Source: Terriglobia bacterium (GTDB lineage Bacteria; Acidobacteriota; Terriglobia; UBA7540). From it: 9,655 nucleotides of DNA. The notes below the pieces were generated by a model. It was not told where the DNA came from. It saw only the letters and a list, made by a program, of their open reading frames with translations, and ran no database searches. Shown here in pieces: positions 7,640-9,655 of this stretch. Position numbers and translations under genes: made by a program. The stretch is from contig JALHUF010000221.1 in assembly GCA_022866195.1 (NCBI GenBank), positions 1 through 9,655 on the forward strand, read 5' to 3'. Numbering within the stretch: the stretch's first letter is position 1; every line of letters starts with the position of its first letter.

Positions 7640-7867
7640 TCACCCGCGATTTTCGATTTCAACTTCGCCTTTGCGCGAAACCATACACCGGCCGCTCCAT
7701 CGGTTCAAGCTCAGAGCACTATGCCCTCTGCGCCACAGCGCGGCCCCCGCAGCTCTGTCAATATTGGCGCCGCCCTGCTCGATAGAATACGTTACGGTTA
7801 GCCTTGGTCTCGCACTATTAGTGCAGAAAGTACGCTTCAGAATCGAGGCGACAGTCGGCACCGCCAT
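7640..7867 (-). CDS. Candidate small ORF (75 aa) overlapping the aldo/keto reductase start; function unknown
   Basis: This open frame runs from ATG 7867 to TGA 7640. A good Shine-Dalgarno, GAGGAGAGGAC, precedes it, with GAGGAG 5 nt from the ATG. Its stop overlaps an ATG of the reductase as TGATG, the arrangement typical of translational coupling. It starts 54 nt after the SDR stop, on the same strand. The product is basic (many Arg, few acidic residues), begins MAVPTVASILKRTF, has no membrane segment and matches no family I know. The only support is the ribosome site and the overlap. In GC-rich DNA such frames arise by chance, and a candidate promoter and a 13-bp palindrome lie within it. It may be a leader peptide, a small gene, a decayed gene or nothing. 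Confidence 0.3.
   Translation of the reverse strand: MAVPTVASILKRTFCTNSARPRLTVTYSIEQGGANIDRAAGAALWRRGHSALSLNRWSGRCMVSRKGEVEIENRG
7680..7708 (-). promoter_or_regulatory. Candidate sigma-70-type promoter for the aldo/keto reductase
   Basis: Minus strand: TTGAAC (7708-7703) and TATGGT (7685-7680) are separated by exactly 17 nt, each matching consensus at four of six positions. Predicted transcription start is near 7673, about 40 nt before the preferred ATG. It lies inside the candidate small ORF, so if it is the real promoter the small ORF need not be co-transcribed with the reductase. Confidence 0.35.
7812..7824. repeat. 13-bp perfect palindrome, possible operator
   Basis: GCACTATTAGTGC has two 6-bp arms around a single central base. 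It lies upstream of the aldo/keto reductase and between it and the SDR gene, about 100 nt upstream of the reductase promoter candidate. Length and symmetry fit a dimeric repressor site, but no second copy was noticed elsewhere in the window. Confidence 0.3.
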
Positions 7868-7921
7868 GTCCTCTCCTCGGTCTTGCGACTAGGATGGCGC
7901 CGACTCCGCGCGCAGCCCTAG

Positions 7922-8683
7922 CTAATCTGCGGTCAGCCCGCCGTCCACCATGTAGAATCCGCCCGTGCAGTAGCGCGATTCGTCCGAGGCCAGGAAGAGG
8001 ACCAGGGGAGCGACATCCTCGGCGGTGCCGAGGCGCCCGAGCGGCGCTTTAGCAACCAGGCGTGTGCGGGTTGCCTGATCTTCTAACAAACTGGCGATGA
8101 GTGGTGTTTCAGTTGTGCCCGGAACAACCGCGTTAACCCGAATGTTGTCGCGAGCGTAGTCCACTGCCATGATGCGCGTGAGCGCGAACATACCGCCTTT
8201 GCTCGTGCTGTAGGCAGTGTAAGTGGGAGCGCAGCCGGTAAGGCCGGTAGGCGATGCGATGTGGACAATTGAACCACCACCCTGCCTGATCATCGCGGGA
8301 ATGGCATATTTCGAACACAGCCACGCTCCCTTGAGGTTAACGGCCATCGTGCGCTCCCAGACTTCATCGGGAAGCTCGTGCGCGCGGGCGTCTTTCCCGT
8401 GCATTTGGATGGCGGCGTTGCTAACCAGGACGTCCAGGCCACCGTAATGGTCGACGGCAGCGTTCACCATGGCTTGCACGTCCTCTGGCTTGGAGACGTC
8501 GCTGCCAACGAAGATTGCTTCACCACCTACGTGCCGGATCGCGGCGGTTGTCGCCTCGCCTCTACCGGCGTCAATCTCCGCGACCACAACGCGAGCGCCT
8601 TCGCGCGCAAACAACTCCGCTACTGCTCGTCCGATCCCAGCGCCCCCACCAGTGACCACCGCCACCTTGTCCTTCAGTCGCAT
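7922..8683 (-). CDS. Short-chain dehydrogenase/reductase, classical SDR (glucose/3-oxoacyl type)
   Basis: A 253-aa cytoplasmic NAD(P)-dependent oxidoreductase of classical SDR length. The cofactor motif TGGGAGIG is at 11-18. E36, at the end of the second strand (VVVAEID), suggests NAD rather than NADP. D62 in SDVS and SNAA (88-91, in place of NNAG) follow. The catalytic residues are N116, S144 (HIASPTG), Y158 and K162 in YSTSK. PGTTETP is at 188-194, and the C-terminus YMVDGGLTAD is typical. The start at 8683 is preceded by GGAGGGGGAG with a 5-nt spacer; the same frame is open to 8797, but that extension is Cys- and Arg-rich and unlike the family. It lies 168 nt after the Gfo/Idh/MocA gene on the same strand with no clear terminator between, so co-transcription is possible. 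Context favours a sugar or polyol substrate over fatty acid synthesis, but this is inference. Confidence 0.94.
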   Translation of the reverse strand: MRLKDKVAVVTGGGAGIGRAVAELFAREGARVVVAEIDAGRGEATTAAIRHVGGEAIFVGSDVSKPEDVQAMVNAAVDHYGGLDVLVSNAAIQMHGKDARAHELPDEVWERTMAVNLKGAWLCSKYAIPAMIRQGGGSIVHIASPTGLTGCAPTYTAYSTSKGGMFALTRIMAVDYARDNIRVNAVVPGTTETPLIASLLEDQATRTRLVAKAPLGRLGTAEDVAPLVLFLASDESRYCTGGFYMVDGGLTAD

Positions 8684-8688
8684 AAACG

Positions 8689-8698
8689 CTCCCCCTCC
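8689..8698 (-). promoter_or_regulatory. Shine-Dalgarno site fixing the SDR start at 8683
   Basis: On the minus strand GGAGGGGGAG lies 5 nt before ATG 8683, directly ahead of the canonical MRLKDKVAVVTGG start of an SDR. This rules against the upstream ATG at 8797. Confidence 0.8.
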
Positions 8699-8851
8699 GC
8701 ATTCGTAAGAAGCCCTCGCGTCTTTCGCGCCGCGCCTCAGGTCGCAAACGCAGAAAAGCAAATCGCCGCGAATACATCCGCGAGCGGCCGTGCTCACAGG
8801 GCAGCGAGCAGCCTCTTCACCGCGAATCGCGCTCCAAGGCCCCTGGACGGG

Positions 8852-9655
8852 TCATCCTGCCGCGGGGCCCCCTGCCTGGGTCGTGCCGAAATGAATCGTC
8901 TTCCCAGACCGCGCTGAGTCGTAGGCGGCGGAGGTGAGGATAATTGTCTTGAGGTTATCCTCCCCGGTGGTTTCCGCCGGCCCTTCGCCCCGCAGTGCCT
9001 CCAGCAAGTTGCCGATGCAGGGAACGATGCTGGAATGCACAACCAGGTAGTCGGGGTCGGCCCACCAATAATTCGGCGGCGGGTAGCGCTTGGCGTGGGT
9101 CCCGTTCTTGGTAGTCACGCGGATCCAGTAGTCGGGGCACAGTTCGGCAGACCCCTTGTCTCCTTCTACAAAGATGAACGTCTCAGGGAACCGCTCGCGT
9201 TCTAGGTAGTTTTCCGCGTAGCCGAGTTCGCTGATGACCGTCGTCTTGCCGCCCATGTGCATCATTACCGTGGCGATATCTTCGCCCTTGATATCGCCGT
9301 GGACCTGATGGACCTGGCAATACAAACGGTCGGCTTCTCCGAACAGAAATCGTGCCACGTCAAGGGTGTGCGTCCCCATGTCCCATAGAACAAATTCTTC
9401 CCAATCCTTAAGTGCCGGCTCATTGATGAAAACGGGAAAGCCCGAAACCATCGTCAGACGAGCGCGGAAGGGCGTCCCTATCGCGCCTTCGTTGAGCACT
9501 TGCTTGAGCTGCCGGATCGGCGTCTGCCAACGCCAGTTCTCGTGAATGTAGAACGGCACACCTGCCTCCCGGCAAGTCTGGACCATGCGTTCTGCCACGG
9601 CCAGCGAGGGTCCCATGGGTTTCTGGCAGATCAGGGGGAGTCTGCGTTTCGCGAC
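8852..9655 (-). CDS. Gfo/Idh/MocA-family oxidoreductase (N-terminus cut by window edge)
   Basis: NAD(P)-dependent dehydrogenase of the glucose-fructose oxidoreductase / inositol dehydrogenase family, acting on sugars, inositols or their derivatives. The frame is open from the right edge to TGA at 8852-8854, giving 267 visible residues. About 95-110 residues, including the GxGxxG cofactor motif, lie outside. The fragment begins at the family motif LICQKPMGPS, where Gln replaces the usual Glu of EKP and the active-site Lys (residue 12 of the fragment) is kept. HENWRW (38-43) and the catalytic helix WDMGTHTLDVARFLFG (91-106), with D92, H96 and D99, follow. The C-terminus TIILTSAAYDSARSGK is typical. 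The Met at 9616 is internal, not a start, because homology continues upstream of it. No Tat signal can be judged since the N-terminus is missing. The SDR gene follows on the same strand. The exact substrate is unknown. Confidence 0.93.
   Translation of the reverse strand, partial: VAKRRLPLICQKPMGPSLAVAERMVQTCREAGVPFYIHENWRWQTPIRQLKQVLNEGAIGTPFRARLTMVSGFPVFINEPALKDWEEFVLWDMGTHTLDVARFLFGEADRLYCQVHQVHGDIKGEDIATVMMHMGGKTTVISELGYAENYLERERFPETFIFVEGDKGSAELCPDYWIRVTTKNGTHAKRYPPPNYWWADPDYLVVHSSIVPCIGNLLEALRGEGPAETTGEDNLKTIILTSAAYDSARSGKTIHFGTTQAGGPAAG

Noticed and set aside
7640..7643. GTG 7643 or ATG 7640 as start of the aldo/keto reductase
   Set aside because: They cannot be excluded, but ATG 7634 has better placed GGTGAT complementarity; the choice changes only two or three residues before the Tat motif.
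8684..8797. 38-residue N-terminal extension of the SDR
   Set aside because: It precedes a canonical SDR start with an excellent Shine-Dalgarno and is unlike SDR N-termini.
9614..9616. ATG as the start of the Gfo/Idh/MocA gene
   Set aside because: The family motif LICQKP lies upstream in the same open frame, so the gene continues past the window edge.

Overview
The window is GC-rich (about 60% by eye) and has compact genes with clear Shine-Dalgarno sites. It most resembles a soil-type Acidobacteriota genome (Solibacter/Bryobacter-like). That assignment is an inference from one main clue: a giant TonB-dependent receptor of the Oar type, with an N-terminal carboxypeptidase-regulatory-like domain, a family strongly expanded in that phylum. 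A Tat-exported aldo/keto reductase fits the same picture. No rRNA, tRNA, CRISPR array, insertion sequence or phage gene was seen.

Layout, left to right. (1) 1-879, minus strand: a medium-chain zinc alcohol dehydrogenase of the 2,3-butanediol/sorbitol dehydrogenase type. Its C-terminus lies beyond the left edge, so no complete ORF is visible. (2) 1061-1091: a textbook intrinsic terminator for the next gene. (3) 1113-4733, minus: the Oar-like outer-membrane receptor (1206 aa). (4) 4734-5120: a divergent regulatory region. (5) 5122-6096, plus: an AraC-family regulator. (6) 6097-6575: a non-coding gap between convergent genes, containing hairpins but no recognisable gene. (7) 6576-7634, minus: a Tat-signal aldo/keto reductase. 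It is preceded by a possible 75-codon small ORF (7640-7867) whose stop overlaps one of the reductase's possible start codons. (8) 7922-8683, minus: a classical short-chain dehydrogenase/reductase. (9) 8852-9655, minus: a Gfo/Idh/MocA oxidoreductase, with its N-terminal Rossmann part beyond the right edge.

Taken together this looks like a locus for uptake and oxidation of a sugar, polyol or related compound. The receptor would bring substrate (or sense it) at the outer membrane. The AraC protein, with its cupin-type N-terminal sensor domain, would regulate the divergent receptor gene. Four unrelated NAD(P)-dependent oxidoreductase folds (MDR, AKR, SDR, Gfo/Idh/MocA) would interconvert hydroxyl and carbonyl groups. 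The substrate cannot be read from the sequence. All individual families are known. The unusual aspects are the combination of four folds, the Tat-exported reductase with Glu at the catalytic Asp position, and the candidate coupled small ORF. I found no convincing wholly new system.
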